From JAAYPI01 sp036734385 (GTDB lineage: Bacteria; Bacteroidota; Bacteroidia; Bacteroidales; Paludibacteraceae), in contig DAIMYQ010000049.1 in the NCBI GenBank assembly GCA_036734385.1, positions 1-7,507 on the forward strand: a stretch of 7,507 nucleotides of DNA. The letters are read 5' to 3'. Below, piece after piece: positions 1 to 6,680 of the stretch; within the stretch, counting starts at the first letter, position 1; the number at the start of each line of letters is the position of its first letter. Made by a program: the position numbers and the translations under genes. Under the pieces are notes generated by a model that saw nothing but the letters and a program-made list of their open reading frames with translations, did no database searches and was not told the DNA's origin.

Positions 1-523
1 CGTTTTAGTCGGGTACTACGGTTTGGCAGATAAATTCTTACGGTTGTTTCAGATGGCTGTGACACCTATAGTGCAAGCATTATTTCCCCATTTTGGAAAT
101 ACTTTCGCTGAAAATAGACAGTTGGCATTTGTCCAAATTAAGAAGTTTAGTAGTTATTTTGTGCCGTTTTTAATGTTTCTTGGCGTGTTTGTTTTTTGTG
201 GCTGTAAATTTATGACTAAATTGTATCTTGGACAGGAATTTTCCGAAATAAATACGGATATTCGCATTTTGTCTATTGTTATCGTTGCTAGTGGAATTAA
301 CTACCTTTACGGAATTGTCGGACTGGTAAATTTGGATAAAGAAAAACAGTTTACGTCTTATGTTTTCATTGCCGGTTTAATTAATATTATTGGTAGTTTT
401 ATATTGGTCCCATTGTTCGAGGATGCAGGAACTGCTATAGCCGCAAGTTGTGCGGAAATAGGGTTATCAATTCTTATACTTTTGCAATTTCAAAGGTCGT
501 TCAGGAAAAATCTACAGTTATAA
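1..523 (+). CDS. Wzx-type polysaccharide flippase, C-terminal part (5' end cut by window edge)
   Basis: This is the C-terminal part of a polytopic inner-membrane protein of the MATE/MOP polysaccharide transporter family (Wzx-like), which moves undecaprenyl-linked repeat units from the cytoplasmic to the periplasmic leaflet. The frame is open to the left edge, with the first full codon at base 2, and gives 173 visible residues. The TTG at 23 is an internal Leu, not a start, because the frame continues upstream (VGYYGLADKFLR) in the way flippases read at this point. After an amphipathic stretch there are four clear hydrophobic segments, at about residues 52-71, 88-108, 117-138 and 143-161 of the visible part, and then a short basic tail. 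Full-length relatives have roughly 400-480 residues, so more than half is missing. The gene stops 10 bases before the acetyltransferase start. The wzy-like gene and glycosyltransferases downstream support Wzx over a drug exporter. The visible sequence cannot show substrate specificity. Confidence 0.85.
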   Translation, partial: VLVGYYGLADKFLRLFQMAVTPIVQALFPHFGNTFAENRQLAFVQIKKFSSYFVPFLMFLGVFVFCGCKFMTKLYLGQEFSEINTDIRILSIVIVASGINYLYGIVGLVNLDKEKQFTSYVFIAGLINIIGSFILVPLFEDAGTAIAASCAEIGLSILILLQFQRSFRKNLQL

Positions 524-533
524 AAAAGTTATA

Positions 534-1244
534 ATGAAATTCATCAGTAAGATAGTAAGTTTTTTTTCTGTTTTTTGCAAGCTAATATTGCTTGTATTTA
601 ACAAAATTATTAATGCTTTTCATTTGGCGAAATTTAAAATTTGCTGGAAAATAAAATTTGCAAATACGCAAACATCGCCTAGTAAGAATAAATGGTATCC
701 ATTACGTATTTGTGAAATTGGAGATTACACTTATGGGGTAATTGATATTTTGAATTTTGGAGCAAAAAATGAAAAATTGAGTATAGGAAAGTATTGCTCA
801 ATAGCTGATGGAGTACAGTTTATTTTGGGTGGCAATCACAATATGAGGTCTATTCTAACTTATCCAATAATCAATAAATTTGTAAGTAAAGAGGCTGAAG
901 CTATAAGTAAGGGACCTATTACAATAGGAGATGATACATGGATTGGAGCTGGAACAACAATTTTGTCTGGGGTAATTATAGGCAAAGGATGTGTAATAGC
1001 TGCAGGAAGTGTAGTTACTAAATCATTTCCTCCATATTCTGTTATTGGGGGAAATCCGGCAAGGCTTATACGTATGAGATTTAGTGATGATATAATTGAG
1101 CATTTAAATACTCTTGATGTTAGCGTAATATCTCCAACATTTATTCGAGATAATGTGGAGTTGTTCACAGAAGATCTTAGTATAGATCGTATAGTAGAAA
1201 TAAAACAAAGATTGTCGGAGTTTTATCAAAATAGCAAATTGTAA
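534..1244 (+). CDS. Left-handed beta-helix (hexapeptide repeat) O-acetyltransferase, CatB/Vat-like
   Basis: This 236-residue protein probably transfers acetyl from acetyl-CoA to a sugar hydroxyl of the repeat unit or its precursor. Residues 83-165 carry the isoleucine-rich hexapeptide pattern of a left-handed beta-helix (IGKYCSIADGVQF, then ITIGDDTWIGAGTTILSG and IGKGCVIAAGSVVTKSF), followed by the typical closing motif IGGNPARLIRMRF at 171-183. GGNHNM at 99-104 matches the catalytic-His position of xenobiotic acetyltransferases (CatB/Vat type), which makes H102 the likely general base. The stretch at 105-127 is the usual loop that covers the active site. A hydrophobic, basic segment at residues 1-34 precedes the fold and could tether the enzyme to the membrane. 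The C-terminal tail (184-236) is helical in character. The ATG at 534 lies 10 bases after the flippase stop, with no strong Shine-Dalgarno. The fold is certain; the acetyl donor and polysaccharide target are inferred from family and context. Serine O-acetyltransferase or antibiotic acetylation is less likely here. Confidence 0.9.
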   Translation: MKFISKIVSFFSVFCKLILLVFNKIINAFHLAKFKICWKIKFANTQTSPSKNKWYPLRICEIGDYTYGVIDILNFGAKNEKLSIGKYCSIADGVQFILGGNHNMRSILTYPIINKFVSKEAEAISKGPITIGDDTWIGAGTTILSGVIIGKGCVIAAGSVVTKSFPPYSVIGGNPARLIRMRFSDDIIEHLNTLDVSVISPTFIRDNVELFTEDLSIDRIVEIKQRLSEFYQNSKL

Positions 1245-1285
1245 GATGTTACGATGCCTAATTTGCAAAACACACAAGAGTAGAA
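1245..1285 (+). other. 41-base spacer, the longest intergenic gap in the window
   Basis: This spacer lies between the acetyltransferase and the polymerase. I find no stem-loop followed by a T run, no Bacteroidales-type promoter pair (TTTG near -33 with TAnnTTTG near -7) at a fitting distance, and no strong ribosome binding site. The polymerase is therefore probably read from the same transcript as its neighbours. The 8-base palindrome TTTGCAAA inside it is too short to support a function. Confidence 0.5.
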
Positions 1286-2476
1286 ATGTTAACAACATTA
1301 ATTTTTATATTGTTTCTGTACTTGATTGTTAGTTTGAGAATATCAAAAAACAACTTGTTCTCTCCTGGGTTCATAACTTCAGCTATATGGTTGGTGTGCT
1401 TACTTTCTTTTGTTTTTTTGAGGCATCAATTGCCTTCCTTAACTATTCAGTTTTTGGGAGGACTTTTTTTATGGACTACCACTTTTTTTGTTTTTAGTTC
1501 TATTGTACAACAAACGTCAATACATAAAGAACCTTATCATGTGCTTCCCAGTCGCCTTTTTAGAGATGCTTATTTTGTGATTTCATTATGTACGTTCCCA
1601 CTATTATTCGTTTTTGTGCATAATGTTATGACCATAGAAACGGAGGGTTCCTTAGCCTCAAATTTACGTTTAGCTGCCTTGGGACAAACTAAATCTTTTA
1701 CAGAACCATTTGCTCCATTTTACATACTAATATGGAAAGCATCCTATCTTTTAGAATTGATGTTTTATTCAAAAAAGAATAAGTATAGGGTATTTATTTT
1801 GGGGGGATTGTTGATTTCCTATGCTGCTGTAACTATGTCAAAAGCTATTTTCATGGATATGTTTGTTATGACTGTTTGCTTGTTGTATTTACAGAAAAAA
1901 ATAAAGCTAAAACATATTATTATTGGGGGGCTCTGTTTGTTATTTTTTCTTATGTTTTTCCAGATGTTGCGAGAAGTTAAAGGGTCTTCTAATAAAAACG
2001 ATTTTTTAGTACTATATTTGCTGAGTAGTATGTCTGCTTTTGATACCTTGCAGCCAATGTCTTCTCTGAATTGGGGCGAAAATGTTTTTCGTGTCGTATA
2101 TGCTATCATGAAACCACTAAAAATATCAGATATAGAACCGATTAAACCGCTTTTGCCTTGGATAACTAAGCCTATTCAAACCAACACATATACCTGTATG
2201 TATCCTTTTTTTAAGGACTTTGGCTATTGGGGTATTGCTCTTTTTGGTTCGTTTATGGGATTTATTTTTGGTTGGCTGTTTAAAAAGGTTCAAAGTGGCA
2301 ATATCTTTTATATCATGGTTTTTGCTTATTTTGCAAGTGCACTGGTTTTACAATATGTATCGGAACTCTTTTTTACACAATTGGCTGGATATGTGAAATT
2401 TGTTTTTGTATTGGCAGTTCCTTTTCTTGCTTCAAAATACAAGTTTTTTTACACTAATACTAAGAGTAATTCCTAG
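1286..2476 (+). CDS. Wzy-type oligosaccharide repeat-unit polymerase
   Basis: This 396-residue integral membrane protein has about 11-12 hydrophobic segments, the clearest at roughly 2-18, 28-46, 53-73, 95-114, 168-184, 186-203, 209-227, 313-332, 338-357 and 363-383. A large, more polar loop lies at about 228-310. The stretch NTYTCMYPFFKDFGYWG (300-316) resembles the conserved NxYT...F.DFG..G signature of Wzy-like repeat-unit polymerases of the O-antigen polymerase group. Such proteins join flipped lipid-linked units on the periplasmic side. The ATG at 1286 is the first start after an in-frame TAA at 1259-1261, so little upstream extension is possible. It lies 41 bases after the acetyltransferase, and the next gene starts 2 bases after its TAG. 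The sequence is poorly conserved, as is usual for Wzy, so the call rests on topology, the motif and location. An O-antigen ligase is the main alternative; the DFG-type motif argues against it. Confidence 0.85.
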   Translation: MLTTLIFILFLYLIVSLRISKNNLFSPGFITSAIWLVCLLSFVFLRHQLPSLTIQFLGGLFLWTTTFFVFSSIVQQTSIHKEPYHVLPSRLFRDAYFVISLCTFPLLFVFVHNVMTIETEGSLASNLRLAALGQTKSFTEPFAPFYILIWKASYLLELMFYSKKNKYRVFILGGLLISYAAVTMSKAIFMDMFVMTVCLLYLQKKIKLKHIIIGGLCLLFFLMFFQMLREVKGSSNKNDFLVLYLLSSMSAFDTLQPMSSLNWGENVFRVVYAIMKPLKISDIEPIKPLLPWITKPIQTNTYTCMYPFFKDFGYWGIALFGSFMGFIFGWLFKKVQSGNIFYIMVFAYFASALVLQYVSELFFTQLAGYVKFVFVLAVPFLASKYKFFYTNTKSNS

Positions 2477-2478
2477 AT

Positions 2479-3369
2479 ATGGATGTTTCAATAATCATAA
2501 TTAATTATAATACGGTATTGCTTTTGTGCAATGCCATTGATTCAGTTTTAGATAAGACAAAAGAAATTAGCTATGAAATTATAGTTTTGGATAATCATTC
2601 ATCCGATAATTCTGCTGAAATTATACCTCAAAAATATGGAGACAGGGTTGTTTATATAAGGTTGCCTGAGAACATTGGCTTTGGAAGAGCAAATAACGAA
2701 GCAATGAAAATCGCAAACGGAAGAAATATTCTTTTGTTGAATCCGGATACTATTTTGTTGAATAACGCTGTGAAGATTTTGTCTGATTATTTGGATGCCA
2801 ATTCTTCGTGTGGTTGTTGTGGCGGAAATCTTTATGATGAGTCGGGAAAACCCGTAATCTCTTTTTCCAGAACTTTTCCGTCTGTTTGGGATGAAATAAA
2901 CCAACTTCTCTTAGGTATTCCATATAAGTTTTTCTTTGGTAGAAATACCAAGTTTAATAATTCAGGAAGGAATTTGCAGGTAGCCTGTGTCATAGGTGCT
3001 GATATGATGATAAAGCAACAAGTCTTATTAAAAGTTGGTATGTTTGATCCCGATTTTTTCATGTACCATGAGGAGTTGGAATTAGGATATAGGATAAAAA
3101 AGGCTCACTATCAAATAGTTAGTGTTCCATCAGCAAAAATTGTTCACTTAGAGGGGAAAAGTCATACAGATAATTTGGAGCGTCTTAGAAAAGTGCTTAA
3201 GGCAAGATCGCTTTATTTGCGGAAAACACATGGGGTAAAATCTATCTTTATTGCAAATTGTATTTTTTTTGTAACATCAATCACTAGAATTATTATATTT
3301 AGTTTGTATGGAAAAAAAGAAAAGGTACATTACTGGCAATTTATTTTGCGAAATATGAATAGACTATGA
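2479..3369 (+). CDS. GT2 family glycosyltransferase, rhamnosyltransferase-like (WbbL type)
   Basis: This 296-residue cytoplasmic, membrane-associated GT-A fold enzyme transfers a sugar from a nucleotide donor to the lipid-linked repeat unit. The N-terminus has the GT2 strand VSIIIINYNT (3-12), then IIVLDNHSSDNSAEI (34-48), NIGFGRANNEAM (65-76) and LLLNPDTIL (85-93), in which NPD (88-90) takes the place of the DxD metal-binding motif, as is usual in the WbbL/COG1216 group. Further on are GADMMIKQ (173-180), the loop GMFDPDFFMYHEELELGYR (187-205) with the acidic residues expected for acceptor activation, and a C-terminal hydrophobic stretch at about 255-277 followed by basic residues. The length is normal for the group. 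The TGA overlaps the next ATG (ATGA, 3366-3369), so translation is probably coupled. Many members transfer rhamnose or another deoxysugar, but donor and linkage cannot be read from sequence. Confidence 0.9.
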   Translation: MDVSIIIINYNTVLLLCNAIDSVLDKTKEISYEIIVLDNHSSDNSAEIIPQKYGDRVVYIRLPENIGFGRANNEAMKIANGRNILLLNPDTILLNNAVKILSDYLDANSSCGCCGGNLYDESGKPVISFSRTFPSVWDEINQLLLGIPYKFFFGRNTKFNNSGRNLQVACVIGADMMIKQQVLLKVGMFDPDFFMYHEELELGYRIKKAHYQIVSVPSAKIVHLEGKSHTDNLERLRKVLKARSLYLRKTHGVKSIFIANCIFFVTSITRIIIFSLYGKKEKVHYWQFILRNMNRL

Positions 3370-4442
3370 AAATTCTTTTTGACCATCAAATATTTTCATA
3401 TCAAAGATATGGAGGAGCTTCCAAGTATTTTTGCGAAGTGATGGCTTGCATGCCTAAAGATGTGTGGGAAACAACCACATGGTTATCAAATAATGAGTAT
3501 GTGAGGCAAAAAAATCTTTTTAAAACACATCATTTATTTCCAAATCATTGGTTTCGTGGGCAAGGAAGATTAATGAACGAGTTGAATAAACCATATTCTC
3601 TTTATCGTTTATCAAAACATGATTATGATGTTTTTCATCAAACACATTTTGAACCGTATTGTTTGAAATCTATTGGAAATAAGCCAATGGTAACGACTTT
3701 TCATGACATGAATTTTTCGACCTGTAATAAGAATGAACGTATTGAAGGTTTTCAAAAAAAATCTATAAATAGAGCAGACCAAATTATTGCTGTTAGTCAC
3801 AATACAAAGAAAGATTTAGTGGAGATGTGGGGCATCAATCCCAATAAAATTACGGTTATCCATCACGGTGTAGATAAAAATATTTCTCAAAACTTGGCAG
3901 AAAAAAGGGTGGTGGAAAATCCGTATATTCTGTATGTTGGCACTCGTTTTGAATTTAAAAATTTCAAACGTTTTATCATTAGTTTTGCACAAGTTGCAGC
4001 TAAATATTCGGGTTTAAGACTCGTTTGTACACATGTGCCCTTTTCTGCCGATGAGATTTACTGGTTGAAAAAGCACAAATTGGTTGAAAAAACTTATCAA
4101 TTTTCTGCTGATGAATCAACTTTACAAAGATTATATCGTGATGCGGAAATGTTTGTTTTTCCATCTATATATGAAGGTTTTGGTATGCCTATTTTGGAAG
4201 CAATGGTATATGATTGTCCTGTTGTCCTTTCTAATACAAGTTGTTTTCCTGAAATTGCAGGAGATGCCGGTTGTTATTTTGATCCGTATTCGGAAGACGA
4301 TATGGCGAATGCAATGATGTCTATATTAGAAAATACAAAATTGAAGCAGTCATGTATAGAAAAGGGAAGGGAACGGCTGACTCATTTCTCTTGGGAGAAA
4401 TCGGCGGAACAACATTTGGCAACCTATAAATTGTTAATATAG
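3366..4442 (+). CDS. GT4 family glycosyltransferase (GT-B fold, mannosyltransferase B-like)
   Basis: This 358-residue retaining glycosyltransferase of the GT4 (RfaB-like) family probably adds one sugar to the growing repeat unit at the inner face of the membrane. The N-terminal domain begins ILFDHQIFSYQRYGGASKYF (3-22), the start typical of MtfB-like GT4 enzymes, where the GG loop contacts the donor. FHDMNF (112-117) and AVSHNTKKDL (142-151) follow, then the link to the second domain at ITVIHHGVD (162-170). The donor-binding domain has ILYVGTRFEFKNFKRF (188-203) and the EX7E motif E270-E278 in YEGFGMPILEA, followed by CFPEIAGDAGCYFDP (293-307). All family landmarks are present and the length is usual. 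Its ATG overlaps the preceding stop, and the next GT2 starts 9 bases after its TAG. Mannose is a common donor in this subgroup, but that is family knowledge and not shown here. Confidence 0.92.
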   Translation: MKILFDHQIFSYQRYGGASKYFCEVMACMPKDVWETTTWLSNNEYVRQKNLFKTHHLFPNHWFRGQGRLMNELNKPYSLYRLSKHDYDVFHQTHFEPYCLKSIGNKPMVTTFHDMNFSTCNKNERIEGFQKKSINRADQIIAVSHNTKKDLVEMWGINPNKITVIHHGVDKNISQNLAEKRVVENPYILYVGTRFEFKNFKRFIISFAQVAAKYSGLRLVCTHVPFSADEIYWLKKHKLVEKTYQFSADESTLQRLYRDAEMFVFPSIYEGFGMPILEAMVYDCPVVLSNTSCFPEIAGDAGCYFDPYSEDDMANAMMSILENTKLKQSCIEKGRERLTHFSWEKSAEQHLATYKLLI

Positions 4443-4451
4443 AAGTTTGGT

Positions 4452-5207
4452 ATGGTATCGGTTTGCGTTGCAACATATAATGGAGAGAAATATATCAAGG
4501 CACAACTTGAGTCTATTCTTTGTCAATTGTCTGAAAATGATGAGGTAATTATTTCGGATGATACTTCTACAGATAGTACCCTTGCGATTATTCAGGGAAT
4601 GAAAGATGATAGAATTATTATTCTTCATCATAAAAAGAATATGCAACTGTTGCAATATGTTGCTGCTTCGTTTCGTTTTGCATCACATAATTTTGAAAAT
4701 GCGGTAAGTCATGCTAAAGGTGATTTTATTTATTTGGCAGATCAGGATGATGTTTGGGTTTCAAATCGCATCAGTGAAATGCAGTCTTACCTGGAACAAT
4801 ATGATTTGGTGATGTGTAATTATGGGGTGATTGATGGACAAAGTCAATTGACAAAGTCAGTATTTTACTCTCAAAATCCCGTAAGTTCTAGTTTATGCAA
4901 AAATATTTTATCAACACCTTTTTTGGGCTGCTGCATGGCTTTTAAACGTTCAGTATTAGAGTATTGTCTCCCATTTCCTTATGCTTGTATCGGTCATGAT
5001 TATTGGATGGGATGCCTGATTTCGCACTTGGGAACATTTAAGTTTATAGAAAAACCGTTACATTTATATCGCAAACACGATACCAATGTATCTCCTGCAA
5101 CTGGAAAAAGTAGAAATAGATTTTGGTTTAAGGTATTCTATAGATTGCAGTTCATTATCCAAATAGAAAAACGTTCTGTTAAATATAAAATAAGGAAAAG
5201 TAGATGA
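4452..5207 (+). CDS. GT2 family glycosyltransferase (DQDD type)
   Basis: This 251-residue GT-A glycosyltransferase has VSVCVATYNGEKYIKAQLES (2-21), VIISDDTSTDST (32-43), HAKGDFIYLADQDDVW (87-102) with DQDD (97-100) as the metal/donor-binding DxD-like motif, a GHDYW acceptor-site motif (181-185), and YRKHDTNVSP (206-215), which matches the usual YRxHxxNVS end of this subgroup. The C-terminus (about 222-251) is basic and aromatic and has no clear transmembrane helix, so peripheral membrane contact is likely. Residues 61-79, between the second strand region and NFENA, form a longer and more aromatic loop than the short NLG...NF segment of many GT2 enzymes. The last codons overlap the radical SAM start (ATGA, 5204-5207), which suggests the two products are made together and may act on the same intermediate. 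Donor and linkage are unknown. Confidence 0.9.
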   Translation: MVSVCVATYNGEKYIKAQLESILCQLSENDEVIISDDTSTDSTLAIIQGMKDDRIIILHHKKNMQLLQYVAASFRFASHNFENAVSHAKGDFIYLADQDDVWVSNRISEMQSYLEQYDLVMCNYGVIDGQSQLTKSVFYSQNPVSSSLCKNILSTPFLGCCMAFKRSVLEYCLPFPYACIGHDYWMGCLISHLGTFKFIEKPLHLYRKHDTNVSPATGKSRNRFWFKVFYRLQFIIQIEKRSVKYKIRKSR

Positions 5208-6670
5208 AAGCATGTTTTATAAATCCTCCCTTTAAAGCGGAGTTTGGTAAGTTTTCAAGAGAGTCAAGAAGCCCTGCAATAACTAAAAGTGGTGCTTTGT
5301 ATTATCCACTATGGTTAATATATGCAGCATCTTATCTTCAAAAATCGGGGGCAGATGTATTATTTATTGATGCTCCTGCAAAGTGTATGACGGAAGAACA
5401 AACTTTGTCTCTGTTGAAAAAAAATGTTCACGATACGGAAGAATTGTTGTTTGTCTTGGATACAAGTACTCCTAGTATTGAAAGCGATATTGCTTTTGCG
5501 TCTTCCTTGAAAAGAGAATATCCTGCTTGTTTTGTATTGTTAGTTGGAACTCACCCAACTGTTTGCTACGAAGAAATCTTGGAAAAAACAGCTTCTGTTG
5601 ACGCGATAGCTTGTCACGAGTATGATATGGTTGTGAAAGAATTATTTTTTGCACTTGAGGCTAATACGGATTGGAAGCAGGTAAAAGGATTAGCATATAA
5701 AAGTGATGAAGAAATTATTTGTAATTCACCTATGCCATATATTTCCGACTTAGATGATATACCTTTTGCTTCTGCATTTATTCATGAACACTTAAATGTG
5801 AAAGATTATTTCTTTGCCGCTGCTACCTATCCCTCCGTACAAATTTTTACGGGAAGAGGATGCCCCTTTCATTGTAATTTCTGTGTCTATCCACAAACTG
5901 TCCATGGACACGTATTTAGAGCTCGATCACCTCAAAATGTTGTGGAAGAATTTGAATATATTGCCGCTAATTTTCCGGATGTGAAAGAAGTGATAATTGA
6001 GGATGACACATTTACTATTAACAAAAAGCGTATTGCTGAAATATGTAATTTGCTGATTGAAAGAAAAATAAATAAGCAATTAAAATGGCTCTGTAATGCA
6101 CGTGTTGATTTAGATTATGAAATAATGGTTTTGATGAAAAAAGCGGGTTGTAGATTGATTATACCTGGTATTGAAAGTGGTTGTCAGGAAATTCTTGACA
6201 ATATTCACAAGGGCACAAAACTGGAGCAAATTCACCAATATGTGAGAAATGCTAAAAAGGCAGGTTTACTTATTCATGCCTGTTATATGGTTGGAAATCA
6301 AGGGGAAACAAAAGAAACTATGGACGAGACTTTGCGACTTGCATTAAAGCTCAACACTGATACAGCACAATTTTTTCCTTTAATTCCTTATCCGGGAACT
6401 GGAGCGTATGCTTGGGCGAAGGAAAATAACTATGTGTCCAAACAGTATTCGGATTATTGTAAGGAAGATGGATCGCACAATACGGTTTTAAATATGCCAC
6501 ATTTGACTGCAGAAGAAATGGTTGCCTTTTGCGATAAGGCACGTAGAAAATATTATTTGCGACCCAGTTACATCTTCTATCGACTATGGCAAGGATTAAA
6601 AAGTCCAGATGATTTAAAGCGTTCTTTGAAGGCTTTTGGTTCTTTAAAAAAATACTTGTTTAAAAAATAG
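5204..6670 (+). CDS. B12-binding-type radical SAM protein, HpnJ-like
   Basis: This 488-residue enzyme is predicted to hold a [4Fe-4S] cluster that cleaves S-adenosylmethionine to a radical. The N-terminal part (about 1-150) has the Rossmann-like layout of the cobalamin-binding domain of class B radical SAM proteins (ACFINPPF 3-10, YYPLWLIYAASYLQ 33-46, VLLVGTHPT 111-119, ACHEYDMVVKEL 136-147), but no DxHxxG base-off motif. The radical SAM barrel begins at IFTGRGCPFHCNFCVYPQ (214-231), with the cluster cysteines C220, C224 and C227. EDDTFT (266-271), NARVDL (298-303), GIESG (322-326), YMVGNQGETKET (361-372) and PYPGTGAY (395-402) follow in the expected order. The overall pattern, including PQTVHGH after the cysteines, recalls HpnJ, which is linked to the cyclitol-ether headgroup of hopanoids; this comparison is from memory, not a search. 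No hopanoid genes are seen. It is coupled to the upstream GT2 and precedes another by 10 bases, so the substrate is probably a sugar or glycolipid of this pathway. Methylation is an alternative. Confidence 0.88.
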   Translation: MKACFINPPFKAEFGKFSRESRSPAITKSGALYYPLWLIYAASYLQKSGADVLFIDAPAKCMTEEQTLSLLKKNVHDTEELLFVLDTSTPSIESDIAFASSLKREYPACFVLLVGTHPTVCYEEILEKTASVDAIACHEYDMVVKELFFALEANTDWKQVKGLAYKSDEEIICNSPMPYISDLDDIPFASAFIHEHLNVKDYFFAAATYPSVQIFTGRGCPFHCNFCVYPQTVHGHVFRARSPQNVVEEFEYIAANFPDVKEVIIEDDTFTINKKRIAEICNLLIERKINKQLKWLCNARVDLDYEIMVLMKKAGCRLIIPGIESGCQEILDNIHKGTKLEQIHQYVRNAKKAGLLIHACYMVGNQGETKETMDETLRLALKLNTDTAQFFPLIPYPGTGAYAWAKENNYVSKQYSDYCKEDGSHNTVLNMPHLTAEEMVAFCDKARRKYYLRPSYIFYRLWQGLKSPDDLKRSLKAFGSLKKYLFKK

Positions 6671-6680
6671 CAGACTAGGT

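Noticed and set aside
23..25. TTG at 23 as the start of the first gene
   Set aside because: The frame is open to the window edge, and the residues upstream of it continue the flippase sequence, so this is an internal Leu codon in a truncated gene.
560..576. T8 and T6 runs near the start of the acetyltransferase gene as a slippage switch
   Set aside because: T runs of this size are common in this AT-rich sequence and encode the Phe residues of the hydrophobic segment. Nothing else suggests phase variation here.
860..1168. 102-codon open frame on the minus strand within the acetyltransferase gene
   Set aside because: It lies wholly opposite a strongly supported gene, shows no recognisable family pattern, and mirrors the hexapeptide repeats. 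The other minus-strand and alternate-frame openings were rejected for the same reason.
1262..1288. TTTGCAAA in the 41-base spacer as part of an internal promoter
   Set aside because: A TTTG is present, but no TAnnTTTG follows at the spacing expected for a Bacteroidales promoter before the polymerase start.
2497..2508. Perfect 12-base palindrome ATAATTAATTAT near the start of the first GT2
   Set aside because: It encodes the conserved INYNT region of the glycosyltransferase and is made only of A and T, so chance explains it. It has no neighbouring regulatory signal.
2809..2826. Cysteine cluster CGCCGG in the first GT2 as a metal-binding site
   Set aside because: The position matches the ordinary CGGNLYD stretch of this GT2 group, and no second cysteine/histidine pair lies nearby to complete a site.
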